64,000 nucleotides of DNA from assembly GCA_910579085.1 (NCBI GenBank), contig CAJTRU010000005.1, positions 1 to 64,000 on the forward strand. Reading direction: 5' to 3'. This DNA comes from an uncultured Lachnospiraceae bacterium. Lineage in GTDB: Bacteria > Bacillota > Clostridia > Lachnospirales > Lachnospiraceae. Every line of letters begins with the position of its first letter. The stretch's first letter is position 1. Below, in pieces: positions 26,539-36,567 of this stretch. The position numbers were made by a program, and so were the translations under genes. Under the pieces are notes generated by a model. It searched no databases, was not told the DNA's origin, and saw only the letters and a program-made list of their open reading frames with translations.

Positions 26539-27092
26539 AACAGATCAAATAATATTTCGTCAATCTCAAATAATCTTGCTCCTTGGTACATAATTGATGT
26601 TTTGTCTTTGTCAGTTTTTTCAGGATATAACTTAATTAGCTGTTCCAAGCAGTCCTTTAAATCCTCCTCTAATTTATTTTTCATCATAGGTTTAAATTTA
26701 TATGGATATGGTTTCTCAAATTTCTTATTTTTTTCGATATAATCATTCCAGACAGGATAAAATTCTAAAATGTATAATTCATAAAAATAAAGCCATGTAT
26801 CATATTGGGTTATCCAATCCTTGTGATGGAATATGTCTGGAACCAATTTTAGCATACCAATAGAAAGATACTGTATTTTTGCTACATCAGGCATGGAATC
26901 TATTACTGGAATATCTTCACTATATCTTTCCCCGAATCTTTCCTTAAACCACTCCTCCTCTTCCTTTTCTACATTTTTCCAGTATTCTTCTATAGATGCT
27001 CTTGCTTCTGCTATTCTGGCTCTACTTTGATATAACTCATCCTCAACTTCTTTCTTTTCCTTTGCTTTTTGAAATGAAATAACATCACCCAT
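26517..27092 (-). CDS. Hypothetical protein, intact copy of a duplicated gene (191 aa)
   Basis: The protein starts MGDVISFQKAKEKKEVEDEL after TAAGGAGG and is helical and acidic, with many aromatic residues in the middle (QYDTWLYFYELYILEFYPVW). No family was recognised. A decayed copy lies at 17375-17850 beside the other lepB copy, so gene pair and order are duplicated around the island. Cytoplasmic by sequence. Confidence 0.75.
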   Translation of the reverse strand: MGDVISFQKAKEKKEVEDELYQSRARIAEARASIEEYWKNVEKEEEEWFKERFGERYSEDIPVIDSMPDVAKIQYLSIGMLKLVPDIFHHKDWITQYDTWLYFYELYILEFYPVWNDYIEKNKKFEKPYPYKFKPMMKNKLEEDLKDCLEQLIKLYPEKTDKDKTSIMYQGARLFEIDEILFDLFYKELIE

Positions 27093-27239
27093 ATATATCC
27101 TCCTTACTTTTTAGAATAATTTTGCTGCTTTTTTTGATTATAGCAAAAATTTTATAAGGTCTGATTTCTGGAAAATATACATAAGTATTTATTGCTGTGG
27201 CAGCAGAAATGAAAAATAGAATATAAATATGATAGGTAA

Positions 27240-28993
27240 TTGCGAAACTCGCTAAGCTCGTTCACAATCTTGAATGAAAACAAAGAAGAATTCGTGATTT
27301 GGCATGAATTTCCTAATGAAAGCAACTGACCACCATTTTTAGGCGCACTTTATTAAGCCTCGTGGTTTATGAAGTTGGTAAGTCCTAGGCTATAAGAGGT
27401 TTTAGGCTTCGAATGTATTCATGATGTTTTATCTTATCGGCAAGAACAATGGTAATTAATTGAGTGATGCCTGCAAGGATTAAGTCGGCATGTAAAGTTT
27501 TTTCGTTTTGTGTACGACGGCCAGCAAGGCAAAGGTTCTCTTTGATGTGATTGATATCTCTTTCAACCACGGTTCTTATTTTGTAGGTACTGTCCCATTC
27601 AGGTGTTCCGCGGAGTGTACCGGGATAAGCACGAAGGTCTTTTTCAGGATAGAGATAAATCATTCTTCCACATTTGGAAGTGGTGCATGGATTATCACAC
27701 TGACATTCACGATGGCATTTACCAGTTGCTTTATCATAAATCCATTTTACTTTAGGACAGGAGAATTTATATCTTGTGACACCGCTTCTTAGTTTGGAAA
27801 TACCTTCATATTTCATTGGTAGTTCTGAATTATGTGGGCAACAGGGAATACCATCATCATTAATGGTATAGTCTATGTTTTCCAAATGTGCTCTTGCGTT
27901 TAGTGGTATGTATGCTTTTGAAAAATGACGATTTTCACCAAATGAATTATCGGAAAGCAATGCTTTGTAGAGGGCGGCTGTATCAAAAGCAGCATCGCCA
28001 AGGAAAGTTTTTGGATTGATTAGAGGATGCTTGGAAAAGAAGTCTTTCAGTGTTGGAATCAAAAGTTTTGAATCATGAACACACTTATCTTCGTCAGGAG
28101 AATCCGATTTCTTTTCAATAATGATATCGGGGTGTGATGCCATGAAGTCTTTGTTATAAAAAGAAATATGACGGACGATGCCCAGTCCGTTGGTGACAAT
28201 GCCGAACTTAAAGACATAGCAGAAATGCCCATTGATATACAGCTGCTTAATCTCAGGATTAGCACAAGCATGGGAAGGCATTGAGCCATAAGCAGCTTTA
28301 TAGGGATCATAATTCTTATCGAAGTTATTAGCTTTTGCATAGGCTTTGAGCTGTTTGATAATACGATTGGCATACTTAGGGTTATTTTCGGTAACAAAAG
28401 CCTCGGTTCCGAAAGAGTCAAAAATGGTCATATCAGCTTTTGCAGAATCGATAGCTTTACAGATAGGTTCCGTGATATCTACCAGGTTATCAAATACAGC
28501 CTGTAAATCTTCGAGAAAATCTTGTTTAAAACGAGTGATTTTAGAAGCATCAGGAACTTTAGTAAACCCACAGAAATCTCTTAAAGGTTTGGAGTAATGG
28601 AGAAAAGTAAGCAGGAGCTGGTCTGTAGGAATAGAAAAAATACGTTGAATAATCAAAGCCCAAAGCAGGGCATGTAAAGGGTATTTACGGGTTCTACCCG
28701 TTGATGCATAAAAATGATTTCTAAAAGAAATCGGGATAATTTCATCAAGGTCGATATGTTGTTCTAATAGAGAAAGAAACTGAGGTTTGTCTTCTTCAAA
28801 AATAATTTGGCAATCTTCAAAAATATCTGCCACAGAAAGCTGTTTGTATGGTATCATGGTTATCAGAATAACTCCTTTCTTAGGTGCATGGTTTATAGTT
28901 TCTAGACAACTCTATTATACCATATCCTGTGAGGAGTTATTTGTTTTTATTAAAAAAAAATGACGTGTTTATACGGCCTGATGCGTTTCGCAA
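27240..28993 (-). mobile_element. IS1182-like insertion sequence
   Basis: TTGCGAAAC at 27240-27248 and GTTTCGCAA at 28985-28993 form a terminal inverted repeat around one transposase gene, giving about 1.75 kb, in the usual size range. No target duplication is evident. Confidence 0.6.
27385..28857 (-). CDS. IS1182-type DDE transposase, full length
   Basis: The order of parts is typical: RKYPLHALLWALIIQRIFSI, FCGFTKVPDASKITRFKQDF, a first catalytic Asp in DMTIFDSFGTEAF, a second in KTFLGDAAFDT, then a zinc-like cysteine region (CHRECQCDNPCTTSKCG) and the Glu in RTVVERDINHIKENL. The 490-aa frame is uninterrupted. The start is close to AAGGAG. Likely functional. Confidence 0.88.
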   Translation of the reverse strand: MIPYKQLSVADIFEDCQIIFEEDKPQFLSLLEQHIDLDEIIPISFRNHFYASTGRTRKYPLHALLWALIIQRIFSIPTDQLLLTFLHYSKPLRDFCGFTKVPDASKITRFKQDFLEDLQAVFDNLVDITEPICKAIDSAKADMTIFDSFGTEAFVTENNPKYANRIIKQLKAYAKANNFDKNYDPYKAAYGSMPSHACANPEIKQLYINGHFCYVFKFGIVTNGLGIVRHISFYNKDFMASHPDIIIEKKSDSPDEDKCVHDSKLLIPTLKDFFSKHPLINPKTFLGDAAFDTAALYKALLSDNSFGENRHFSKAYIPLNARAHLENIDYTINDDGIPCCPHNSELPMKYEGISKLRSGVTRYKFSCPKVKWIYDKATGKCHRECQCDNPCTTSKCGRMIYLYPEKDLRAYPGTLRGTPEWDSTYKIRTVVERDINHIKENLCLAGRRTQNEKTLHADLILAGITQLITIVLADKIKHHEYIRSLKPLIA

Positions 28994-29015
28994 ACGCCTA
29001 AATATAAATATGAAA

Positions 29016-30840
29016 TAGCCTCTCGGATTCATAAGAGCTAGTTTAGATTTGTATATTGACAACTGAATATTGTGGGATTTTGGAAATATATCAAATAAAC
29101 ATTGAAAAAAGAGCGCACTTATCCCCTGGAAATTAATGTAATTTTTTTGAAATTGTGGTATGATTACTTTGTATTGGCAATCCGTGAGAATGTAAAAATG
29201 GTGTCTACACGGGTTGGCATTTTCCATGCATCAAGATGTTGGAGCATCATGATTGCATAGAGGCGGCAGTACCACATCTTAGAGGAGCGGTGTCTGCCGT
29301 CTTCTAATTTGTAATCTATCTTTTCCCGTTTATTTGACCTCTCTACAGATGTCCGTCTGTTGTACGCTAGTTTCCATTTCTTGCTGTCTCTTGGTGGTAT
29401 GTTAAAAATCCTTGGATTATCCTTTTGCTGGATATGTACGGTTCTGCCGTATTTGGAACCGGAGCAGGGATGTTCACAGAAACAACCTTTTTTCCTGTTG
29501 GCAAGGGGACACCGGTATTTTTCACGGTGCTTTGCTTTTTCCACACCATCGTGGTGCATACGTAAGCCCATTTTACAGACAGGGACACCATCTTCATCTA
29601 TTGTAAAGTCATTTTTGTATTTGAAGTGTCCAGTATGGCCGGGATTGAGGTCAATGAATGGTGTTATGCGGTTTGTTTTACAGTAATCATAAAGCGGGTA
29701 GGCATCATGGGCAGAATCCAGCAGGAGTTTTTCAATATGAAACGCAGGAAGATAGGATTTCATAGAGAAAAACGTATGCAGGAATGACAGCATGTCATGC
29801 CTGGAAGCGCGCTCAAGCATGGGGAAAATGGGAAGGTCGTTTTCAGAATCTGCAGCAACAAACATATAGAGATGGTAGCCGAAAAAATACTTATTTCTGG
29901 AAGAATCTCATCCCCAGTTGCAATCTGGTTGTGAAAACTTTCGTTTGCAGCCACAGTCAGAACCTTTTGGACAGTTGCAAATCCTTTTGAAGCGCTCCAG
30001 CCTTGCGGTTTCAAGAGGGGTTCCGTCACCGACAAGTGAAATGTGGCATGGATTTACCAGTCCCCTGCGGACGGATTCATCAAGGAACTGTGCTTTATAC
30101 AGCCGGAAGACCAGAAAAAACGGATTATTGTTTGGAAGGTGGATACGCTGCATAAGAGGAAGGAGTTTTGCGGCAGCACTGTCTGTATCGCAGGGAGTTT
30201 TATCACCACGTTTTTTACCTTTTTCCGGTTTCGCTTTTTTATGTTTAATCTGACTGATGTAGTTGTCTTTGTCAGACTGCCAGAGGCGGTTAAAGAAATC
30301 ATAAAAAGTTCCGACATCGGGAGTGTCGTCTGCAGGGAATCCGCTGAGGATGGCGTACAAAGGAGTTATTTTAAGCAGCCTGGACCATTCGGTAATAGAA
30401 TCAACTTTCAGCATGATTGAGAGAAGATAGGAACGGAGCAGGCAGGAAGGGAAACGTGTGGCGGGTTTGCCGAGCAGGGAATAAAACTCCTGCATGATGG
30501 TATCCGTTTCAGAGAGATCAAGATACCAGAATTTCACAATGATATCCCAAGTTTGTTTAGGGACAGCAAAGGGATCAGGAAATAATGCAAGGAACTCGGA
30601 CACGAAGGTGTACTGATAGGCGGCATGGCCGCCATAATTAACAGGTAACATAAAAATCGCCTCCAATCAAAAAATGCTTACCGGTTACACCGAAATGAAA
30701 AGTACTTTTTTTATTAAGAGGCGCGAAGCGCCGCATTTTTTAATTGGTTTGTCAAGTGTTTGTGGCAAAAAAGTGGGGGATTTTTATAAAACTGGATTTG
30801 AAAGCCACAGAAAATAAGGACTGGAGAATCCGAGAGGCTA
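29016..30840 (-). mobile_element. Insertion sequence with 7-bp target duplication, 1,825 bp
   Basis: The inverted ends TAGCCTCTCGGATTC (29016-29030) and GAATCCGAGAGGCTA (30826-30840) are perfect over 15 bases. TATGAAA flanks both ends (29009-29015 and 30841-30847). It lies 22 bases from the IS1182-like element. Confidence 0.85.
29164..30651 (-). pseudogene. DDE transposase with one in-frame TGA
   Basis: The start is the ATG at 30651, 8 bases after GGAGG. The N-terminal half ends CNWG at a TGA (29906-29908); the same frame goes straight on with DSSRNKYFFGYHLYM, so a Trp codon has probably mutated. The second half has LLLDSAHDAYPLYDY, a cysteine-rich insert and RTSVERSNKREKIDY with the final Glu. 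Everything else is intact, so this is a recent loss. Confidence 0.8.
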
Positions 30841-30912
30841 TATGAAAGAGAGAGGAGGAAAGTTTGCACTGCAATTTTCTATTGGTTGCAAAAGATGCTA
30901 AATACGACATCA

Positions 30913-31575
30913 TTATGAAGTCCAGTTCATATCAATAAGATTTTTCAGTTCTTTCGGAAAGTCACAATATAATTCATTAAACAACCCTTTTTTAATCTCT
31001 GTATATAAATTATTATATTTTTTTGTTTTATCAGTTTTTGTAAGAACAAACAGGATTCTGTAACTTTTAGTGGTGAAAGTGTTAATGCTTTTAGGGATTA
31101 ATGTAATGGGAAAGCTTGATCCCTTTCCATTTTTCTGGAACTCTAGTGTTACATCTGCTCCATAGGCATAGGAAAAATCCACATATTGTGATATTTTATC
31201 TTTCATTCCAATTTTTAGATATTTTGCATTGTGTATCTGCAATATTCCGGAACATACACTGGCTTTTTCATTAATGGTTGTCCTGTTATGGTTTCTTGAA
31301 GGGGTGCAGTCTTTTATTGTTATTTCGGTTCCATGGCCGGCATTATATCTGTCACAGACATCAAAAAATTCTTCTGCTGTATAATTTTTGCTTCTGATTC
31401 CAAGTAAATGCATAAACTGCTTCTTCTGGAATATGCATTCAAACCACATATATCCAGTATTCCTGTTTTTGCCTGCAAACAAAAAAGGCTGTTCCATAAT
31501 TTCTTTGTATTTTTCTGCTGCATCATATATGTATTCTAACAATTTTGCATCAGGTACTTTAGGCTGGATTATCAT
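30913..31575 (-). CDS. PBECR4-like putative nuclease-fold protein
   Basis: The start at 31575 follows TTGGAGGC; a longer frame lacks a site. KVPDAKLLEYIYDAAEKYKE, FQKKQFMHLLGI, TAEEFFDVCDRY and a basic NHNRTT stretch resemble the PBECR4 domain (barnase/EndoU/ColicinE5/RelE-like superfamily), found in mobile elements and toxin systems. The C-terminus has a beta-rich part (SSFPITLIPKSINTF and RILFVLTKTDKTKKYNNL). The family call is from memory of the pattern and is moderate. It stands alone downstream of the second IS. Confidence 0.55.
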   Translation of the reverse strand: MIIQPKVPDAKLLEYIYDAAEKYKEIMEQPFLFAGKNRNTGYMWFECIFQKKQFMHLLGIRSKNYTAEEFFDVCDRYNAGHGTEITIKDCTPSRNHNRTTINEKASVCSGILQIHNAKYLKIGMKDKISQYVDFSYAYGADVTLEFQKNGKGSSFPITLIPKSINTFTTKSYRILFVLTKTDKTKKYNNLYTEIKKGLFNELYCDFPKELKNLIDMNWTS

Positions 31576-31970
31576 TTTAATGCCTCCAAACAAAAGAGGC
31601 CCTGTTTGCACAAGACCTCAAAATTTGCATATAAATTAGCTGATTTATTCAGGTGCCTGCCACCCAGTTCCTGACCTTCCATCAGACCGAAAAAGCAACT
31701 CTTTCTTAAAGTGTATGCAAGGTTTTTCCGTTGTCAGCCCAACGATGGTATGCTCCTTATACCATATACCTGCAAAAATGCAGAGAAGAGTTAATATCTT
31801 CTGGCACTTATATTATATGTCTTTTTCTTAAAAAAATCAACTAAAAAGTTGGAAATTATAATAGTTTTTTATTTGATAGGAAATCCGCTTTTAATGAAAC
31901 TTAACCCAGTTTCCAAAGCAGAATAACTGCCTTGCATACCGGAAACCCGTCAGGGCATTTATTGCCTTTA
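31576..31970. other. Intergenic stretch, no gene seen
   Basis: A short hairpin ATCAACT-N5-AGTTGGAAAT near 31840 and a T-rich tract are present. No gene or clear terminator for the minus-strand SGNH gene was found. Confidence 0.3.
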
Positions 31971-33062
31971 CTATCTGTCTAAAGCTTTATCAAATTTTTC
32001 TACCTTTTCTGCAAACTTAGCATAAGCTGCCTTATTCCAGTGGTAGCCATCACCTGCAGAGTATTTTGTTTTTAAATATCCTTCAGGATCTGTTAAAAAA
32101 CCTGTGTAATTAAAATAGTCTGTGCCTGTCTGTTTTGCCAGTTTTTTCATCTTTCCGTTAACACCAGGTACTTTACGGAACCCAGGCTGGAATGCCTTTT
32201 TAGCCCTTGATACAGGAGGTATGACACAGAGGACAATACTGGTCTTTGGGCAGGCATCCTGTACTGACTGGATTATATATTTAAAATCTGCAATTATGTC
32301 TTTTTGCCGTGTGCCAAGAATACTGTTCATGCCAAGCATCAGGTAAATGCGGTATGGTTTCTCAGAGGTTACTTTTTGCAGGCCGGTCTGCCCATTAAAT
32401 ATCCTTTGTGTATAGAAAGTATTTGTTTTAAGCCCCCTTGCTGCCACTATTTTTTTAACACCGCCAATATGCATTGCAGGCCGGGCACAGCCCATCCCAT
32501 GTGTAATGGAATCCCCTGCAAAAATTGTTTTACGGCTGTAAGGTTTAGTCTTTATATGTACAGTCCTGGAAGCTTTACTGTCTGTGGCAGATTTTTTCTT
32601 TTTGCTGCATGCCTGCACATAAAAATAATAGTCTTTATTGTTTTCCAGTTTGTCCACCAGCAGGTGGCTTTCTTTTGTTATGCCATAACATTTATATCCA
32701 GATGGTTTGTTTTTAGAATAGTATACCCGGTAATATCTGGCTTCTTTATTTTTCATCCATGTAATTTTAACTGCTTTTGTGGAATACCTGACGAGTCTGA
32801 TACTGGCCACTTTTTTAAGAGGTACAGTGCTGGCTGCTGGTGTTGCTGCTGGAGTCTGTGCTGGCTGTAAAGTGTTTTGGGGCAGGGCTGTGTCTGGGGG
32901 AAATGATGTTTCTCTGGGTTCTGCTTCCCCTTCCAATATATTATCCTGTGATACTGTATCCTGTATTGGATTTGCTGTTGCATCTGCTGGGGAGGCTGCC
33001 ATCCTGCTGGATATTAACAGCATGGTAACTGGCAGTATTATTAAAATTTTCATGTTTTTCAT
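31971..33062 (-). CDS. Secreted SGNH/GDSL hydrolase with a fibronectin-III-like domain, copy 1
   Basis: The ATG at 33062 has GGAAAGGA ahead and gives a signal peptide (MKILIILPVTMLLISS). A Pro/Thr/Ala-rich linker (residues about 30-85) and a FN3-like domain (VRYSTKAVKITWMKNKEARY) follow. The hydrolase domain has FAGDSITHGMG (block I Ser), LMLGMNSI (block III) and SAGDGYHWNK (catalytic Asp-His). Such enzymes remove or transfer acetyl groups on cell-surface glycans. It is a divergent paralogue of the 33277 gene; both may act with the MBOAT/DHHW genes downstream. Confidence 0.85.
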   Translation of the reverse strand: MKNMKILIILPVTMLLISSRMAASPADATANPIQDTVSQDNILEGEAEPRETSFPPDTALPQNTLQPAQTPAATPAASTVPLKKVASIRLVRYSTKAVKITWMKNKEARYYRVYYSKNKPSGYKCYGITKESHLLVDKLENNKDYYFYVQACSKKKKSATDSKASRTVHIKTKPYSRKTIFAGDSITHGMGCARPAMHIGGVKKIVAARGLKTNTFYTQRIFNGQTGLQKVTSEKPYRIYLMLGMNSILGTRQKDIIADFKYIIQSVQDACPKTSIVLCVIPPVSRAKKAFQPGFRKVPGVNGKMKKLAKQTGTDYFNYTGFLTDPEGYLKTKYSAGDGYHWNKAAYAKFAEKVEKFDKALDR

Positions 33063-33177
33063 TGGCAGGTTATCCTTTCCTTTCATTTGGCTATGCTCTT
33101 GGAAAGCAGATGGGGGTACTTCTGGCATTTGCATATACATCCAGGTTATTTTTACCTCAGATTAATTATATCATTTT

Positions 33178-33206
33178 GTTGACAAAATTCAACAATATGG
33201 TATGAT
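33178..33206 (+). promoter_or_regulatory. Promoter of the SGNH-MBOAT operon covered by a GTTGA-N6-TCAAC operator
   Basis: TTGACA (33179-33184), a 16-base spacer and TATGAT (33201-33206). The palindrome GTTGA-CAAAAT-TCAAC at 33178-33193 overlaps the -35 box. The same palindrome occurs at 52852, 55561 and 55604. Confidence 0.65.
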
Positions 33207-33276
33207 TAACTGGTGGTAAAATTTAACAGCCCCATAACAGACAAGACAAAAACATACAAAAGGAGGAATTAAAAAA

Positions 33277-34440
33277 ATGAACCAGACAGGAAAACATAAC
33301 AGGACAAGGCCTTTATGTGTGGCTGTAGTCCTTGCCCTGGTGTTTACAGGCATACTGGCCTGTGTGCCTGCAGCACAGTCTAAACCATCACAGGCCATGC
33401 AGGAAGATGTGGCAGGGGATACAAGCGGGCAAGACCAGGATGCAGGTGTAAAAGTAACTGGAGAACCTGCAAGTACTGGCAATCCGGATGTTACAGAAGA
33501 GCCTGCCAGTACTCTGGAACCAAGTGCGGCACCAAATGCAGGTATCAGCCCAAAACCATCTGTAAAACCTACAAAAGCCCCAGTCTGCCTGAAGCCAGTA
33601 TCAAAGGTAGGGTTAGCCAGGTATTCCACACACTCTGTAAAAGTTACCTGGAAAAAGCATAAAAAAGCTAAATTTTACAGGGTGTATTACTATAAGGAAA
33701 ATGGGGATGTACATCTGGCAGGCATTACAAAGGGCACACAGTACATAGTCCGTAAGTTAAAGAACAATACAAGTTATTATTTTTATGTAGTGGCAGGAAA
33801 AAAGAAAAAAGTATCTGGCAGTGACAGCATTCCTTCAAGGAAAGTACATATAAAAACAAGGACATATGTACACAAAACAATATTTGCAGGTGATTCCATC
33901 TGCCAGGCAGTAGGCTATGGGCAGGCATTCCCACAGATGACTTTTGCAGGGAAAAAGAAAGTAATTGCATACAGGGGGTTAAATACAGTTACTTTCCATA
34001 CAAAAAGGATATTTGATGGAAAAACCGGGCTGCAGAAGCTGGTTGCAGAAAAACCATACAGGGCTTATCTGATGCTTGGGATGAATGAAATCCATTACAG
34101 AAAGACAAGTGACATGGTTGCAGAATATAAAAGCATAATCCAGGCATTAAAGCAGGGAAGCCCTGGTACAGATATTGTACTGTGTGCAGTATCCCCTGTC
34201 ACAAGGGGAGAAATTGCAAGGAATCCTGGTTATTCAAGGATACCATCTTTTAATAAGGAGCTGGAGAAGCTGGCAAAAAAAACTGGTACAACATATTTTG
34301 ATTATACCAGTTTCCTGAAAGATTCCAGCGGGTATCTGAAAGCAGTGTATGCAGAAGGGGACGGGTATCACTGGAAAGCCTCTGCTTATACTGAATTTGG
34401 CAAGGTTGTTGACAAGTTTGATAAGTCTTTGGACCAGTAA
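33277..34440 (+). CDS. Secreted SGNH/GDSL hydrolase with a fibronectin-III-like domain, copy 2
   Basis: It follows AAAGGAGG and has a signal peptide (LCVAVVLALVFTGILACVPA; the Cys could be a lipobox residue but the fit is weak). A Pro/Thr/Gly linker follows, then FN3-like YSTHSVKVTWKKHKKAKFY and the hydrolase parts FAGDSICQAVGYG, LMLGMNEI and EGDGYHWK. It shares the whole domain order with the divergent 33062 gene. It begins an operon with DUF4358 (18 bases later), MBOAT and DHHW genes, so it probably works on O-acetylated surface polysaccharide. Confidence 0.87.
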   Translation: MNQTGKHNRTRPLCVAVVLALVFTGILACVPAAQSKPSQAMQEDVAGDTSGQDQDAGVKVTGEPASTGNPDVTEEPASTLEPSAAPNAGISPKPSVKPTKAPVCLKPVSKVGLARYSTHSVKVTWKKHKKAKFYRVYYYKENGDVHLAGITKGTQYIVRKLKNNTSYYFYVVAGKKKKVSGSDSIPSRKVHIKTRTYVHKTIFAGDSICQAVGYGQAFPQMTFAGKKKVIAYRGLNTVTFHTKRIFDGKTGLQKLVAEKPYRAYLMLGMNEIHYRKTSDMVAEYKSIIQALKQGSPGTDIVLCAVSPVTRGEIARNPGYSRIPSFNKELEKLAKKTGTTYFDYTSFLKDSSGYLKAVYAEGDGYHWKASAYTEFGKVVDKFDKSLDQ

Positions 34441-34458
34441 GAAAGAGAGGGGATAAGT

Positions 34459-34956
34459 ATGAAACGGAATTTAAAAAAAGTTTTTTGTATTATTTTTACA
34501 GCAGTTCTTCTGGCAGGTATTTTGTTACAGACCCCAATAGAAGCAAAAGAAGCAGTAAGCTGCAAATCCTTATGCAGTGCTGCACTGGAGTCATCTGGTG
34601 CAGCTGGGAATCTGGAGTACCAGTCTGGTAATGCCATTGATTTTGGTGCACTTTCTGCTTCTGCAAGGAAAAAGGTTAAAAGCATACAGTACATATGTGA
34701 TTCAAAAGAAGTATACAGCCTTTGTGTCATCCAGGCGAAAAATGCTGCGGGGGCTAAGTCATTATATAAACAGCTCAGGAAATATAAGAAAAATAACTGC
34801 AGCAGTGCTTATCTTTCAGATTATTCTTCTACAGAGCAGAAAGTATTTAAAAATGCACTTTGTGGGAGGAAAGGCAGGTATGTGTGGTATATTGCCCTGT
34901 CCCACCAGAAGGCAGTGAATACAAAAGGGAAGGATGCAATAAAGAAAAAACTATAG
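34459..34956 (+). CDS. DUF4358-type secreted protein (165 aa)
   Basis: A signal peptide (VFCIIFTAVLLAGILLQTPIEA) is followed by a domain that begins near residue 70. The parts YSLCVIQAKNAAGAKSLYKQL, KYKKNNCSSAYLSDYSSTEQ and the final strand GRYVWYIALS match the style of DUF4358, often found beside MBOAT and DHHW genes in Lachnospiraceae. Function unknown; probably an accessory to surface polymer modification. Confidence 0.7.
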   Translation: MKRNLKKVFCIIFTAVLLAGILLQTPIEAKEAVSCKSLCSAALESSGAAGNLEYQSGNAIDFGALSASARKKVKSIQYICDSKEVYSLCVIQAKNAAGAKSLYKQLRKYKKNNCSSAYLSDYSSTEQKVFKNALCGRKGRYVWYIALSHQKAVNTKGKDAIKKKL

Positions 34957-34971
34957 GGGAGTTTATGTTTT

Positions 34972-36387
34972 ATGGTATTCAGCAGTTTACTGTTTCTGTT
35001 CCGGTTTCTTCCTGTTGTGCTGGCCGCCTATTATATTTTGCCTGAAAAGTGCCGTAACCTGGTGCTGTTTATAAGCAGTCTTGTATTTTATGCATGGGGT
35101 GAGCCTGTCTATGTTGTGCTGGTACTTTTTTCTACGGTGACAGATTACCTTGCCGGGATGGCAGTATCATACTACAAAGGAAAAGGGATGCAAAAAAGGG
35201 CTTTTGCAGCAGTACTGTTTTCTGCAGTGGTTAACCTGTCGCTTCTTGGATTTTTTAAGTATGCCAGTTTCTTTGCAGGAAACATAAACAGGCTGGCAGG
35301 AACGGATATCCCTCTGGTAAATGTTGCCCTTCCCATCGGGATTTCCTTTTATACTTTCCAGACTATGTCCTACACAATAGATGTATACAGGAACGATGCA
35401 GAGGTGCAGAAAGATTTTATTGCTTTTGGGGCATATGTGGCACTGTTCCCACAGCTTGTAGCAGGGCCAATTGTGCAGTATAAAACAGTAGCAGGCCAGT
35501 TAAAAGGCCGCAGGGAAAGTGTGGATTTGTTCTGCAATGGTATATTCCGTTTTGTGGCAGGGCTTGGCAAAAAGGTTTTAATCGCTAACCAGATGGGAAT
35601 GCTCTGGGAGGAAATTGCAGCAATGGATGCCAGGAGGCTTGCAACAGCAACAGCATGGCTTGGTGTCCTGGCATTTACATTTGAGATTTATTTTGATTTT
35701 TCAGGATATTCAGATATGGCTGTTGGCTTAGGTGCAATGTTCGGGTTTACATTTCCAGAAAATTTCGATTACCCATATGAATCAAAAAGTATTACAGAAT
35801 TTTGGCGGAGATGGCATATTTCATTGGGCACATGGTTCAGGGAATATGTATATATCCCTCTTGGGGGCAACCGGAAAGGGACAGGAAGGCAGTTTATCAA
35901 TATTGCCATTGTGTGGCTTTTTACAGGGCTGTGGCATGGGGCATACTGGAACTTTGTCCTATGGGGTGTGTACTATGGCATTTTACTGGTACTGGAAAAA
36001 CTGCTATGGAAGCAGCTGTTTGCAAAACTGCCATCCATTATCAGGCATACTTATACAATGCTTGCAGTTATATTTGGATGGAGCCTTTTTGCATGGCAGG
36101 ATATGGCAGACAGCAAAGCATTTATGGGAGCAATGTTCTTTCAGACAGAAGCAGGGTTTGCCAGCCAGCAGACAATGTACCTGGCATATTCATACTTTTA
36201 CATAATTTTAATTGCTGCTGTTTTTTCTTCACAAATACCAAAAAAGATTGTAACTGCCAGGTTATTCCCAGAAGGTACAATAAGGAGGGGGCTTGCAGGC
36301 ATGGTGTTTGTAGCTGCTGTATCTGCTGCCTGTATTGCAATGATTGTAAATTCATCATATAACCCGTTTTTATATTTTCGTTTTTAA
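34972..36387 (+). CDS. MBOAT-family O-acyltransferase (AlgI/DltB type)
   Basis: This membrane enzyme moves acyl groups across the membrane to a polymer such as alginate-like glycan or teichoic acid. The family landmarks are LPIGISFYTFQTMSY, LFPQLVAGPIVQY, YFDFSGYSDMAVGLG, ITEFWRRWHISLGTWFREYVY and the catalytic His in FTGLWHGAYWNFVLWG (near residue 320). About ten membrane segments are visible over 471 residues, the normal length. It follows DUF4358 by 15 bases, and the DHHW partner follows after 180 bases. Confidence 0.95.
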   Translation: MVFSSLLFLFRFLPVVLAAYYILPEKCRNLVLFISSLVFYAWGEPVYVVLVLFSTVTDYLAGMAVSYYKGKGMQKRAFAAVLFSAVVNLSLLGFFKYASFFAGNINRLAGTDIPLVNVALPIGISFYTFQTMSYTIDVYRNDAEVQKDFIAFGAYVALFPQLVAGPIVQYKTVAGQLKGRRESVDLFCNGIFRFVAGLGKKVLIANQMGMLWEEIAAMDARRLATATAWLGVLAFTFEIYFDFSGYSDMAVGLGAMFGFTFPENFDYPYESKSITEFWRRWHISLGTWFREYVYIPLGGNRKGTGRQFINIAIVWLFTGLWHGAYWNFVLWGVYYGILLVLEKLLWKQLFAKLPSIIRHTYTMLAVIFGWSLFAWQDMADSKAFMGAMFFQTEAGFASQQTMYLAYSYFYIILIAAVFSSQIPKKIVTARLFPEGTIRRGLAGMVFVAAVSAACIAMIVNSSYNPFLYFRF

Positions 36388-36567
36388 AATTTTTTTTTAT
36401 GTTATATGGGATTTGCTGGTGTTTGATGCCCTTTCCTGCCTGGAGGCTGGTGTAGTGTTTGCCAGCCTCTGTATGGGTTTTTATTATGGTGTGCCTGCAG
36501 GGATGGAGGCAGCAGGGTGGAAAATACAACTTAATTATTACAGATGGTAAATGGTAGGGAAAATTTT

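Noticed and set aside
29360..30420. Plus-strand ORFs of 108-125 aa
   Set aside because: They are antisense shadows of the transposase on the minus strand.
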